Below, in pieces: positions 51,254-63,225 of a DNA stretch of 64,000 bases. Numbering within the stretch: position 1 is the stretch's first letter; each line of letters starts with the position of its first letter. Under the pieces are notes generated by a model. It was not told the origin of the DNA, did not search any database, and saw nothing but the letters and a program-made list of their open reading frames with translations. The position numbers and the translations under genes are program-made. The stretch is from Pomphorhynchus laevis (taxonomy: Eukaryota > Acanthocephala > Palaeacanthocephala > Echinorhynchida > Pomphorhynchidae). Location: assembly GCA_012934845.2 (NCBI GenBank), contig WNNJ02003815.1, positions 124,001 to 188,000 on the forward strand. The letters run 5' to 3'.

Positions 51254-51671
51254 CATCATTATGAAGACTAAATGCTATTATGAATTATCTTATTTGAACT
51301 GCATTTGTTTTTTTTTCTAATGTCTCTTTTCGTTATTTTTTAGTGGTTGTTAGTTATTTAAGAAATTCCTTATCTTAGATATTTTTAAGCAGGTGTGGGA
51401 ATTCGGTCAGAAAAATATGTTTTTATAGGTAATGTGAGAAGAACCGAAAAAACTTCATCAGACGAAACGGGAAGAAGGTGGAATAGTTCTGGGAGGGAAG
51501 TATTTAAAGAGAAGAGTGGGTACAAGGAGGCTATGGGTAGTAGGGAAAGTAAATTAGATAGCTTAGTTTGTAGATAAGAAGAAAATTCATCAGGATTTAT
51601 AAAAAAATTTGGTTTCTAATAAACATACAGATAAGTTCGCGATCGTATCGATAATTAAATTACCTTGTTTA

Positions 51672-51737
51672 AAATCAACTACTACTTACAAGCTACTACT
51701 TACAATATACAACTACTTACAAGCAAGCCCAACGAAC
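51672..51737 (+). repeat. CR1 leader segment, right copy
   Basis: Second copy of the block at 47268-47330, here in its natural place before ORF1. Confidence 0.75.
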
Positions 51738-51797
51738 ACACAAGCTTAAACACATAATTATTCGATTACAACGAGCGAAGCGAGTTGACAACAATCG

Positions 51798-53294
51798 ATG
51801 GCAAGAACAAAGAAGACAGAAACGAAAAAATGCTTAGCAAGTCAGCAGATTAACGGTACTCGCAATCAGACTGTACCAAAATTAGCAAGCCCCTCCTCTG
51901 GGTATCAGCAACACGAGGTATCTTGCAGCAGATCTGGATGCGACATATGGACAGCTGTCAACGTTCCATCCTGTCTGACGAAATCGCTACTCTCTAGGGA
52001 TTTTGTTTGTGGGTTCTGTGCCTCCGAATTGCTCTCCTTGTTGTTCAAGGGCCATTGTGACGAGCAAGTATCAATAAATGCTTTAAAGAGGAACGCAGAT
52101 TCAAACAGTCACAACGATGGGGAAGATCATAGTATTAACGAACCAGAACGGAGTTCAGAAGCGTTCAGAAAGTCAAGCAGCTCGTCGTCAGGGATTGATG
52201 ATGTTTAGGCCACTCCAAAATTATCTGAGATAGGAACCAATAATGCTATTCATGTACTCAATCATTCTCTCACGCAGCAGTCGAAGTTAGAACTGAGCGA
52301 TCGTTCAATCATACCCTTCAATAAAAATTCAACTCAATGCTTCGTTAGGGATGCATTGCATGAGACTAATGTGATGGATTACTCCTTCAAACAACTTCCT
52401 GTTTTGGATTCTATTGTTCATCCCCATATATTGGACTCGAGCAGCGTCGGTCTTGATGTAGATAACAAATGTTCCGCCCTCAAGCATGCAAATGTTGATT
52501 TGTCAACTCCTGTTAACACTTCATCGGGCAGTGATTGTTCTCAAAACTGTCCTCTAGGTAGCGATTGTACTGAGCGTCCTTGTGCTTACCCGCAGCAACT
52601 GCATCACCACTGCAGTTTATGTGTTGCTCCTCTAGTAGCCCCGTTTATTGAGAGCGTTAAGGATCTTGCAAAGGCTAGTCAGATTATAGTTAGGCCTATA
52701 GATAATCTACGACAAATAGTTAGCCTTCCAAATAATAAACAACATGCAGTGATTCCTCCAAATCATCGTCGGCCATCGATTACCCCTGAGACTCATTCTT
52801 CATTAGTTCCGTCTGCTAGCCCTAAACAATTTAGCTCTAGACAATTTAACTCCAGAAGAGAGTTAAACGTTATCGTGAGCGGTGTTGAAGAATCTCTCAG
52901 TAACATTCCCCAGAGTAGACTGGATGACGATATTATGTATCTTCGCGCAGTGTTTTCTAAGATTTTTCTCCAGTGCGATGTGGATGTTGCGAAGTGTCTT
53001 AAAGTTCGAAGAGTTCTTCGTCTAGGCAAGAAACTTTCAGATAGACCTAGACTTCTAAAAGTTGTTCTATACTCAAAAGATCATGTTGACTTCCTACTCA
53101 AGCATGCATTTAGATTATCGCGCTCTGATTTTCATATACTCCGTGATTTATCTCCTGCAGATCGTTTGAGAAGACACGAGGCTTTCAACGAGCTGCATCG
53201 ACGGCTGGAAAGTGGTGAGGGCAACCTACGTGTCCGGAATTTTCGGGTGGTCAAGTGGCGTCCGACTGTCCGGTGGCATCCCTTACTTCTGTAG
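51798..53294 (+). pseudogene. CR1 ORF1 with PHD-like finger, one in-frame stop
   Basis: Begins MARTKKTETKKCLASQQ. Residues ~38-75 hold a PHD/zinc-finger-like set (CSRSGCDIWTAVNV, then FVCGFCASELL), known from CR1-group ORF1 proteins. A TAG at 52206-52208 interrupts the frame, which then continues in the same phase to 53294. Another Cys/His set lies near 52560-52640 (CPLGSDCTERPC, HHHCSLC). The C-terminal domain has LNVIVSGVEESLSN, LKVRRVLRLGKK, RPRLLKVVLYSKDHVDFLL and RRHEAFNELHRRLESGEGN, the conserved RRM-like and C-terminal parts. It overlaps the start of ORF2 by 40 bp in another frame. Confidence 0.8.
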
Positions 53295-56206
53295 AGTCAG
53301 ACCTCTTTAGTAGTGATGGTTCGTGTGTAGAAAAACTAGTGGACTTCGATAGTGTCACCGAGCGTGTCAAATTTTCCCATTATACGAACATTTTTGTCGG
53401 TTATTCAAATGTTCGTAGTCTCTTGGCTCAGTTCTCGGAAATTAAATTCATAGTTGCTTCGAAACGTTTTGATGTATTTTGTATAACCGAAACATGGCTA
53501 CATGCTGACATTTCGGATGACTGTGTTGCCATCCCTAACTATTTTCTAATACGTTCGGATCGCTCATGTGGTAAACGTGGAGGTGGGGTAGCCGCCTATG
53601 TGCGAAATAGTCTCCTGGTATCGAATATCTCGGCTTTTCGCGACGATATTGGTTATTCCTTTAAAGGTCTTGCTTTTACACTGGGAAATGGTCAACGATC
53701 CCGATTCTGCGTCCTTTACCGTTCTCCGTCCTATGAATTAAGATTTGACTCTCTTAAATCACATTTGCTGAGTTTATCTTCGTATCCTCTGATTTTGCTC
53801 CTGGGTGACTTCAATATCCCCCAAATAGACTGGAAAAATAGTCATTCACGACCAATTCACGGAATTGGGAAAGTACTGAGTGACTTTCTGTTACTCGAGA
53901 TGCTACTAGTTCAACATATTAAAGAACCTACTTGTGTGACAGGGACGCCTTCTATACTCGATTTGGTCTTTACTAAGTGTTTGGGTGACGTTTCAGGTGT
54001 TCGTTATGACGCACCAATTGGCAATAGCGCTCGCTGTGTACTCTCTATGCGGCTGTCGCTGTTCAACAGAGCCTCACAAAACTCTAATTTTAAAAAACGT
54101 TGTTGGCTAGGTGTTGATGCTAGTCAACTAGCTGCAAGCTTCCCAAAAGGTATCTGTGATAGTCTTCGTATCCACTTCGGTTTGGAGGTTCCTGTAGTCT
54201 TTGATCTGCTCCATGATAAATTGATGCGAATTTCTGATATCTTTGCTCCGCTACGTGCCTGCAAGTTCAAGCATGGACATCCTCCTTGGTTCGACAGAGA
54301 CCTTCTTGATGCTATAAGATCCCGCAACAAATTGTGGCGCGAATTTAGGCGTTCTTCTGCTTCAAAACGTGCCTACATCGACTCTCGGAACTTATGCAAT
54401 CGGCTAAAATTTCAGAAACGCTATTCGTACGAAGATAGTATCGCCAGGGATGCATCTTTGAATCCTAGGAGGTTTTGGTCTTATGTAAGAAACAACAGAA
54501 CACTTGTCGCCACAATTAGCTCAATCCAAACATCAACTGAAACTTTGACCGATCCGTCTCTAATCGCCCAACATTTAGCTGATGGCTTCTTGGTACATGC
54601 TTTGACCTCTATAAACTGCATGACTTTAGTTGGAAGTATGTTCCGGTTGCTCATCGGTGTTGTGTTCGTCCACTCAGAGTGGATGAGGTGTTGAACGAGG
54701 TTATGAAGCTCAATTCCTTTACATCTCCGGGACCAGACAATATTGCCCCCTTCCTCGTCAAATCCCTAGCGAACGAACTGAGCAATGATTTAACTATGTT
54801 CTTCAGATACAGCTTATACACATCTTGGATTCCTGACAGTTGAAAGTGTGCAATTGTGGTGCCTATTCACAAAAAGCATCCTGCTAGCTTTTGCGCGGAC
54901 TTTCGGCCCATTAGCTTGACTAGCGTATTCTGCAAACTTTTAGAAAGAATCATTGCTAGTAGAATCAGGGATCATTTGGATCGTAATCACATATTGGTTG
55001 AATCTCAACATGGTTTCAGGATCGGACGTTCATGCCTTACTAACCTACTAACTGCGCGTGAAAAATGGGCTGATGCTCTGGGGCTGGGTTTCAGGTTCAT
55101 ACAGTATTCCTTGATTTTTCGAAAGCTTTTGATAGGGTACCACACGACGGCATAGTGTCTCTACTGTATCACTATGGACTTCATTCATATATTTGTGAGT
55201 GGGTCAGGGAATTTCTATCGAATAGGTCTTTCCGAGTTTGTGTGGGGGTGTGTGTTTTCTTATTCGGTAAATATTAATTCTGGCGTGCCGCAGGGATCAG
55301 TCCTTGGCCCACTGCTCTTTATAATCTTCATTAATGATCTGCTACTCCACTTATCATGCTTTCATCTAGCGTTTGCAGACGATCTAAAGATTTAGTCGAT
55401 CATTAGAATTCCTGCTGATCGAGTATCGTTACAAAATGATCTGAACTCCCTGATCAAGTGGTGCGATTCTACCGGACTACGGTTGAATGTTGATAAATGT
55501 GTCCTCATGCAACTAGGTCGCCCTATTGAAACTCTAAGGTATTTTTTTGGAGATATGGTCTTAAAGGAAGTGTTTCATCATAAGGATTTAGGGATTATTG
55601 ACCATAGATCCTTGAAAACAAAGTTGAACACCGACTTCTTTCTAGGTAAAGCTACTAGGGCGTTATATTGTATTAAAAATGCATTCCTCAGGTTAAGCTG
55701 TCATATGTTCAAGAGGTTATTCATCTCCATCGTCAGGCCACACTTGGAGTACTGCATTCAGTACTCCAAGTGAGTACTGGATTCAGTCAATGAGTACTGC
55801 ATTCAGTCAATACCAATGTGGTATTGACTATTATGTAAGTCTAAGTCGTATTGGGATGTTGTCGGTACGTGAGAGGTTCATATCCTTGGAAATGCTATGT
55901 CTATGGCATATGTCGAATGATGTGGTAGGTTATCCCACCGATGTAATCACTAGGCGGGTAGATCAGTTGCGGGGACATAGCAGAGTCTTGTATAAATTTA
56001 GATTTGGCAGATTACCAAAAGTGTATAGACTCTCAAGGAGAGGAATTAACATGTGGAATTTGTTGCCTGAGGAAGTCGTTGCAGCCCCCAGTTTGAGAAA
56101 GTTTAAATCACGATGCTACAAATGGATACATGAACAATGCCGCCATTCAACACTACCACTGGATGACCATTTGCTTTTGTTTTATTTTTTTGGACTGCCT
56201 GAATAG
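53255..56206 (+). pseudogene. CR1 ORF2 (endonuclease-RT), several breaks
   Basis: Endonuclease part open to 54694: YSNVRSLLAQFSEIKFI, FCITETWLHADISDD, GGGVAAYVRN, LLLGDFNIPQIDW, SILDLVF. The last SDH box reads GNSARCV. The linker HPPWFDRDLLDAIRSRNKLW follows. A frameshift near 54670-54700 and a stop at 54841 (PDS-stop-KCAIV) lead to RT: DFRPISLTSVFCKLLERII, QHGFRIGRSCLTNL, another frameshift near 55090 before LDFSKAFDRVPHDG, then [13 protein letters not shown] and LAFADDLKI (FADD, usual for CR1), a stop at 55393, and LRLNVDKCVLM. A 20-bp-scale tandem duplication of GAGTACTG/ATTCAGT blocks (about 55748-55808) breaks the thumb. The C-terminus, RRGINMWNLLPEEVV, is the family's conserved end. Not functional. 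Confidence 0.85.
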
Positions 56207-56379
56207 CCTTTTGGCTTTGGTATGTATTTATTTTTTTTTACCAAGCCAGTTTTAATATTCAAAAAGTCACTAAATTATTCTTCATTGATTAAACTTTTGG
56301 CTTTGGTATGTATTGGAATAATAATAATAAAAATAAACATCCTGGTGTGGGATTTTACCTGCCCCGAAACCCTCACTGC

Positions 56380-56760
56380 CAGCTATGAGTCACAATCAGT
56401 ATTTAAGCGGGCAGTCGCACGATGCTCCGAAGAAAAGCTCAAAATACAGTCACCTCGACAAGCGCCAATACGAATTTACTCCTATTGCAGTCGAAAACCT
56501 TGGCGCCTACGGCACATTTACAACGAAGTTCCTGGACACTCTTGGAGCGAGGCTATCTCGAAACACGGGGAAAAACGTGCCCGCACGTTGCTAATGCAGC
56601 GCATTACCACTGCCATACAACGAGGCAATGTGACATGCTTCAAGGAATCAACCGAAGAACCGACGCTGCACTTGGCTAATGCAGCGCCTTACCACTGCCA
56701 TACAACGAGGCAATGCGGCATGCTTCAAGGAATCAACCGAAGAATCGACGCTTGAAATTT
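56380..56760 (+). mobile_element. Second PD-(D/E)XK-like mobile-element fragment with 85-bp duplication
   Basis: Reads SSKYSHLDKRQYEFTPIAVE, NLGAYGTFTTKFLDTLGARL and (M)QRITTAIQRGN. The pattern F.P.AVE..G....FL..LG.RL.......L.QRI..AIQRGN is related to the C-terminal domain type seen at 35.84-36.19 kb. An 85-bp segment starting CTAATGCAGCGC is tandemly duplicated (56591 and 56676), so the QRGN end appears twice, in shifted context. The composition is much less AT-rich than the flanks. Source element unknown. Confidence 0.45.
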
Positions 56761-57474
56761 TCGTTTAACATTGTTGTCACCTTTACTATATATTAGATCA
56801 TTCTTTTTAATATTATTAATTTATTAAAATGACATAACTCATCCAGTTTACAGAAACAATATATAAATAACTTGTTTGCCCGGTTGTTTAAACAATATTT
56901 TTAACTGTGTTCTTTCTGAACAACGTATAAAGCAGCAAAATTAACATAAATTCAATTATTCATTTTGTGGCAGATCAGTTTTGCAGTATTTTTGACTTTT
57001 TAACTTCTAAAATTATTCTAAATACCATCAAATCTGACGTCGACATTTTAAGCGATGATAGATCAAATGTCATTATAAAAAATGTTTCACTTTGAGAACT
57101 AAATTTATAAAAGTCAAATCACTTAATTGATTTTCGCTATAAATTTAAAAATAATATTGCTGGTTTTAAGTACAAAGACTGAAGGTCATTCAAAGGAACT
57201 GCTTTGTTATCAGGTTCAACCCATTTTCGTCAACCGGCTTTTATAATTAATGGTCTATACATTTCAAATAACTATCAATACTTCCAAAAGAACGAAATAC
57301 ATTTAGTCTAAATTTCAACTAGCATACTCACAATATTATCCCGTTAGCTCTGTTATAAAAATTAATTTCACTGCTCTACATGAGTTTATGCGTTTGAACT
57401 TTAAACGGAACGTTTTAAGTTCAAATCAGACTTGAATATGACCAGACTTGAAACAGATCAGACTTTAATAAGTT
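56761..57474. other. AT-rich spacer with a repeat-tail trace
   Basis: About 57165-57240 weakly resembles the PLE-like tail on the minus strand (GGTCATTCAAAGGAACTGCT, TATCAGGTT). No gene. A block CTACATGAGTTTATGCGTTTG near 57376 is repeated in altered form near 57892. Confidence 0.35.
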
Positions 57475-57800
57475 CAAATGTGTCCTGAAAGAATCTAAAA
57501 GGGTCATTAAACTGGCCTAAGGTATGCCATTAAAAGGAAATGCTCAGCTGCGCCTTTGGTGCACTTGAAAAATCTCTGGATCAATATTTTTCAAGATGAC
57601 ATCCCTCAGAGCAAAGAATCAGATTTCTGAAGTTGCTTACGCCGAGACTACTGACCATAGCCTCGATTAGATTATCAGGTGTGTGAGATCCTGAATTGTT
57701 CAGTCGGAAGGCGGTGAGTTTTTGTATGGTGGTGGGTCCTGATCCCACTGGATTACAGACTAAATAAAAGACTTCTTATATTTAACTCAAAAACTGATTT
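57475..57800 (+). mobile_element. Decayed 3' end of the Jockey/R1-like LINE family
   Basis: Aligns by eye with 50960-51280. The shared landmarks are CAGCTGCGCCTTTGG vs CAAGTGCGCCTCTGG, CCTCAGAGCAAAGA vs CTCCAGAGCAAAGA, GTTCAGTCGGAAGGCGG vs GTTCAGTCGAAGAGCGG, and CTGATCCCACTGGA vs CAGATCCCGCTGGA. Many indels make it far older than the 47-51 kb copy. Confidence 0.7.
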
Positions 57801-58029
57801 GGATTTGTGTTGCTGGTTTTTGCTGTTTTAATTTATTAGCTGCATGATGTTTTAGTAAAATAATCTATTATTATTTAATTTTACAGCTCTACATGAATTT
57901 ATTCATTTGAACTTTAAACGGAATGTGTTACTTAAAATTTGAATTTTTGTACATGTTGATAACGAGGCATTTTTACGTCCAGTATTTGAGTATGTGTCAA
58001 TGCTTTTTTTGTCTTAGTATCAATTTACA

Positions 58030-61000
58030 TTAATCTAAGTAGGTAGCGTCCCAGAAGACTTAATTTCATTCAATGTGGGCCTGCATAAGACTTCAAAGAA
58101 TAGTAGTAGACATCCCCTGAAAATCGCATGTTCTAACGTTCGCAGCTTAGTCTTAAAGTTTGATGAGTTTTGTTGTTATTTGTCTTACAGTAATATGTCG
58201 ATTTTTGCAATTACTGAAACTTGGCTTCATAGTGGGATTAGTGATGTTTGTGTTGCCATCCCAGGCTTATCATTATTTAGAACATACCGACATGATAAAT
58301 TGCGAGGTGGTGGAGTTGTTCTTTACGTCGCTAGCAGAATTAAGATAACATCAAATAACTCCATTAAGATGGAGTTACTTTCTTTAATGATAGAATCGAG
58401 TGACATCACCATGACCATTTGTGTATGCTATCGTGCTCCACGCTCATCTTGCTCAACATCAAGTTTAATTGGGTATCTTACTGATCTCACAAAGTCGTCC
58501 AATTTTATCCTTGCTCCACGTTCCCAATTACTCCAACAACTACGGTCTCCGATCCTTCCTCGTCGCCGCCTCACTCGCCTGGAATCAACTCCCTCTCGAC
58601 GTCCACCGCGCTCCTTCCTTTATCACATTCAAACACCTCATCCGTTCACACCTTCTCGACACGTGATTTACATTTTTGTTGTGGTCATGTAAACGTGGCA
58701 CATGCGTGCCACGTTAAAATAAATCTTTTTTTCTTTCGAATGTAATCAAAGTGGATGCCATTTGGACACCGAATTATGGAACTTTCTAGTTGATGATCTA
58801 TCTCTTATACAACACGTAACTCAGGCAACCAGGTTTATAAAACATAGTTCTTCCTTGCTAGATTTAGTTTTAGTAAATCTCTACTCGATGTCCATGAAAT
58901 TCAATATGATCCTCCCATAGGTCTTAGTGACCATCTTGTCATTAAGTTTACTTCTAGTGCCCTTGTTAATGTATCCCCTTCCGAGACTAAACATCTGAAA
59001 CGTAACAGGTACAAAGTGGATATAGATTTATTACGTACGCTGGCAATTAGAATGGGTCTTTACAATTGTGACACTACCCATGTCCGTGATTAGGGTACGT
59101 TATCAGCTTCCCTCAAATATATCACAGACTGCGTCGCTCCATTGAAACCCTTACAAAACCTTGCTAAACACAAGCCTGCTTGGTTTGACGATGAGTTAGT
59201 GGGACTTTTAAGAAAACGCAATAAACTTTTTAAATCATCTCTGAATAATCAGACCCTTCGGCTAGAATATCTACAGTATTCTCGACGCTTCAACTACATG
59301 AAATTGTTGAAGAGGGAAAAATATGAATCGAAAATCCTGGCATTATATAAAGTTTATTCCAAGCCGTTCTGGAGCTATGTAAATAAAAGTAGAAAAGTTA
59401 TTCTATCAATTTCCCTTTTGAACCATGACTGTAAGATTGCGAGAGATCCTGACGAAGTTGTGAGTATGCTGGCAGAGTCCTTTTATCTTATTTGCCCCAC
59501 TCCAATTACAGAATTTCGACAGCGCAAATTCCCGATACATGCGTCTCCCATATGCTATTAATTTCTTCAGCATAGGTATCACGGGAATTGCGTAAATTAT
59601 CTTGTTACACGTTGGCTGGGCCGGACGACATTTATCCTTTTATTCTTCAAAAACTCCATGACCTGCTAGCATTCCCATTATCAGAGATGTTTAAAATGTT
59701 TCTATGTACATCATGCATCACTGATCAGTGGAAGCGATCTCACATTACTCCTATATACAAATAAAGGGAACAGAGAAGACCCGTCCAATGATCGCCATGT
59801 AAGTCTGACAAACGTTGTATGTAAATGTTTTTAAAGGTTCGTGCAAATACATAACTTCTCATATGGATAGATTTAAACTTCTGCACCCTTCTCGACATGA
59901 ATTTCGCGTTGGTCGTTCATGCCTCAGTAATTTAGTTATGGCTCATGGAAATTGGACGGATGTAGTAGCGGATAGGTGTGCGGTCGATGTAATTTTTATT
60001 GATTTTAGCCGGGCGTTTTACCGAGTACCACATGATCCTCTGCTAGTAGTTTTGGGTAAATACGGTATTTATCCCTATGTAGTTCGTTGGATTAGTTTGT
60101 TCTTGAAGGGTCGCTCATATCAAGTGAGGCTAGGCAGTAGTGTTTCTTCACCACGGCATGTTTGTGCCGAAGTGCCTCAAGGTACGGTTCTTGGCCCTTT
60201 ACTGTTCAACATTTTCCTTTAGAATATGATATTAAGACTGAAATGCAATATCCTAGCGTTTGCGGATGACCTCAAGTTATGGCGGTGCATTCAATCGTAT
60301 CATGACTGTTTTCTGTTCCAGGAAGATTTAGACAATATTGTTAGGCGGAGTAATGATACAGGACTGATGTTAAATATATCCAAGTACTGCCACATGCATT
60401 TAGGACAAGAAATTTCCTTTCAAATATAAATTAGGTGCCAAGCCAATTACGAGGTGCAATGCACAAGAGATTTGAGAATACTTGTGCACAAGTCATTGAA
60501 GAGTCGTCCAAACATGGACAGAATCATCCAAACGACCAGGAAACTTAGCTATGTGGTCCGGAGGTGTCTTTGTAACCAATCGGCTTCCTATCTTAAAATA
60601 ATATTAATTCACTTATTCGTCTTATTATTAAATATTATATCCCTGCGGTATTTCCGTGTACACGTTGTGAGCTGAATGAGCTTGAAAATGTCCTCTGTAG
60701 GTTGACGAGATCGTGCCATTTCCTCAATAAATTGTCCTATAAGGACAGCTTGCGCAATATAGGAGTTCCTTCAGTCCGTACTAGTATAGTATGTCTTGAT
60801 ATTTTATGTTTTAGGGATATGTTATTTGAACGTGACGGATTCCCGGTCGACTGTATTCAGCTAAGCCAGCGAACTACTAACCGAGGTCACTCTCTTACTG
60901 TAAGGACCCTGCATCACGGCAAACTCGGAAGACTATATTGCCTTTCTAATCGAGCGGTGAGGCTTTGGAACAAATCTCCAGAGAATATTGTCAACATATC

Positions 61001-61180
61001 AAATAGAGTGCACTTCAAGAAAACGCTAATTACATGGCTTTGCACATATTCTAATTTTAATATCCTGTATCCGGATTAAGATTTTGCTGACATAAAATTG
61101 GTTTTACCGTGAGCAGACAAAAGAGCTGCATGGCTATAGTCTTGTATGTCATAATAATAAATAGCAGTTATTATTTTCCA
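58030..61180 (+). mobile_element. CR1-like LINE copy 2, heavily decayed
   Basis: Endonuclease: KIACSNVRSLVLKFDEF, FAITETWLHSGISDVCVAIP, GGGVVLYVAS, ICVCYRAPR (58120-58445). The domain resumes after a foreign insertion with QSGCHLDTELWNFLVDDLSL and LLDLVLVN. The linker HKPAWFDDELVGLLRKRNKL follows at 59160. [63 protein letters not shown] (60250) and GLMLNISKYCHMHL. C-terminus RAVRLWNKSPENIV, ending YPD and TAA at about 61079. The 3' tail has ATAATAATAAATAGC (61151-61166). At least ten frame breaks. Related to, but distinct from, the 51.7-56.3 kb CR1. Confidence 0.75.
58514..58740 (+). mobile_element. Short LINE 3' end inserted in the CR1-like endonuclease
   Basis: Codes NYGLRSFLVAASLAWNQLPL then DVHRAPSFITFKHLIRSHLL and a stop, the C-terminal block (A...WN.LP...R...S...FK..L...L) of L2/CR1/Jockey-type ORF2. 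It ends in AAATAAATCTTTTTTTCTTTC. It separates NFIL from NQSGCH in the host LINE, where GDFN would be expected, so a few host bases were lost at insertion. It is far richer in C than its surroundings. Confidence 0.65.
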
Positions 61181-61379
61181 TCAAACTATCTTAATAACTA
61201 TCTTGATAACAATAAGTATCTTGTTTAAACTATCTAGATAACAACAACTACTTACAATGTAAATAAATAAATTGATAATAATTAATATATGATATACAAG
61301 TTGATTAATTAATCCATCATGATGTTTTCCTGAATGTATTATGCCAAAGTATATAACAACCATATGAAGCAATAAAATG
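61181..61379. other. Junction sequence between two CR1-like copies
   Basis: AT-rich, with ACAACAACTACTTACAATG near 61238 that resembles the CR1 leader blocks at 51.7 kb. It may be the remnant of the next copy's 5' end. Confidence 0.3.
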
Positions 61380-62607
61380 TGCCTTCTGCATGTTTATCGC
61401 CCATTAACATGATGTTAATGCAGTTAAATCAATGCTCTTATGTGTTCTGCAAAACTGCTCCGCCATATTTCGAAAGAATTTGCGTGTATTAAATTTATTT
61501 CGCCTTAGTAAAAAAGAATCAGATAGACGACCTAGTTTACTCAAAATTGTTCTTGCCTCCACCGTAATGAGTTCACTTATACGAAACAGTCATCTTCTAA
61601 AAGGTTTGAGTATTCGTCTTTTGAAAGATTTATCCCCCAGAGGACAGAAAACAGTTGTTTACTGCCAAACGTGAGATGGCCGGGCGTCGAATGAATGGTG
61701 AAGAAAATCTTATAATCCGAAATTTTCAGGTTGTGCGACGCAGAGTCTCCACTCGATTTTTTATCAACAGCCCTCGAGACATTTCGTTACAGGATATCGA
61801 ACATCTCTGTGTCACACGCATTCCCAACTCAAATGTAGACTCTGTAACTCGCTACTAACGGTCAATCATCCGGATTTATCCTCGTTGTTCGATTGTATGA
61901 ATTCTCAAAAATCAAATATCCACAAGCTTCCCTGTACATCTACCAAAGCTCGCATTTACATACTCTATTCAAATGTTTTGAGTTTGATTAATAAGTTAGA
62001 TGAAATCAAAGCGATAGTACATCATGAAAATCTCGACATGCTGTTTTTCACTGAAACTTGATTAAATTGTAATATTCTGGATTCTGAGGTCGGTATTCAC
62101 GGTTATACAATAGTTCGCTGTGATCAAAATCTCTAGATGTGGCTGTTTAGCTGCTTATATACGCGACAATCTTGTTTATAACGTAATAGATTCGTGTTCT
62201 GACGATTATGGAAATGAGCTTTTGTGGATTGATGTGACGGAGGAACGAGGTAAGGTCTATCGCATTTGTATTGTTTATCATATTCCTTGATCAAAAACAT
62301 CACTCATCATCAAGTCGTTGAAACAACACTGTTCCGGCGATGTGGATACCTTAATCTGCGGAGATCTTAACACTCCAAATATCGATTGGGTCTCTTATAC
62401 CGCGATCCAAGGGTGTGATGAAGAATCATCAGCCTTACGTGATGTATTCAATGAGTTCACACTATGTCAGCTTGTCCATTATAATATCCTGTATCCGGAT
62501 TAAGATTTTTTTGGCATAAAATTAGTTTTACCATGAGCAGACAAAACAGCTGCATGGCTATAGGCTTGCATGCCATAATAATAAATAGCAGTTATTATTT
62601 TCCATAA
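61380..62607 (+). mobile_element. CR1-like LINE copy 3, RT deleted
   Basis: ORF1 end: SDRRPSLLKIVLAS, LSIRLLKDLSPRG, REMAGRRMNGEENLIIRNFQ (61520-61745). Endonuclease: IYILYSNVLSLINKLDEIK-like (frame shifted near 61960), LFFTET, then TLICGDLNTPNIDWVSY (62350). Right after LCQLVH it jumps to YNILYPD and a stop, the same end as copy 2 (61055-61079). The shared 3' tail, with ATAATAATAAATAGC near 62575, follows. The whole RT is therefore missing in one step. Several stops. Confidence 0.7.
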
Positions 62608-63225
62608 GGCCATTTTGCCAAGGATGCTGCAGATATAATAAAGAATTATTTATAGTTAAAATTCGATTTTAGTAACTGGATGGTTGATGCTTTCAGATAT
62701 TATAGGATAATTTGTATTAGTACCATAATATACATTACATGTCTACACTGCGGATATTTGACATAAAAACTATTTTTATAGAAATAATTTTCTAACTTTC
62801 TGAGATTGAGACATCAATATTTTATGTTTAAACTTTCGATAATAGCGCGAATTACGTACTAAAATATGTACGTCTAATTAGCATCATTTACTACGAAATT
62901 TGAATTTTAATAATTAAAATTTAATTGCAATGTTTTTAAATTCACTCGATTTTGACACGGCATTTAATTTTAAGCACTAAAAGATGAAATTAAAATGCAC
63001 GGCAAGTAGTAACAAAGAGAAAGTAAAGTATTGTTCTAATTTTGGACTATATTTAGCTCATAAATCTTCTTATAGTTAAATTAAATAGATAACGATTACT
63101 TGGAATATTAGGCGACAGGTGGATGGACAGTTCAAAGATTAAACAAATTGCGATGAAATGCTACAAGAGAGGCGTTATTGAATTTCGCTAACAGTAGTTA
63201 ATGAAATATCAAAAACAATTTCTTC
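62608..63225. other. AT-rich spacer
   Basis: Contains one direct copy (about 62955-63020) of the arm sequence GCACTAAAAGATGAAATTAA that also forms the foldback at 63226-63475. No gene. Confidence 0.45.

Larger units (their letters stand above)
47331..51671 (+). mobile_element. Jockey/R1-like LINE with two open frames
   Basis: A two-gene non-LTR retrotransposon: leader 47331-47562, ORF1 47563-48759, 34-bp gap, ORF2 48794-51253, then about 400 bp of 3' region. Neither frame is interrupted, unlike every other retroelement in the window, so this is the youngest insertion. It lies between two copies of the CR1 leader block, which suggests insertion into a CR1 element with an unusually long (~60 bp) target duplication. 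A decayed relative of its 3' end is at 57475-57800. Confidence 0.8.
51672..56335 (+). mobile_element. CR1-type LINE, nearly full length, inactivated
   Basis: Leader 51672-51797 (repeated CTACTACTTACAAG blocks), ORF1 51798-53294, overlapping ORF2 from 53255 to 56206, then a short 3' region ending in an AATAATAATAATAAAA tail near 56335. Such short 3' microsatellite ends are typical of CR1. ORF1 carries one stop. ORF2 carries several breaks. Stray pieces of the family occur at 47.06 kb and, more distantly, at 58-62.6 kb. Confidence 0.85.

Noticed and set aside
51395-51577. 60-codon ORF after the Jockey/R1-like ORF2
   Set aside because: It lies in the LINE 3' region and has no domain. The purine-rich composition explains the lack of stops.
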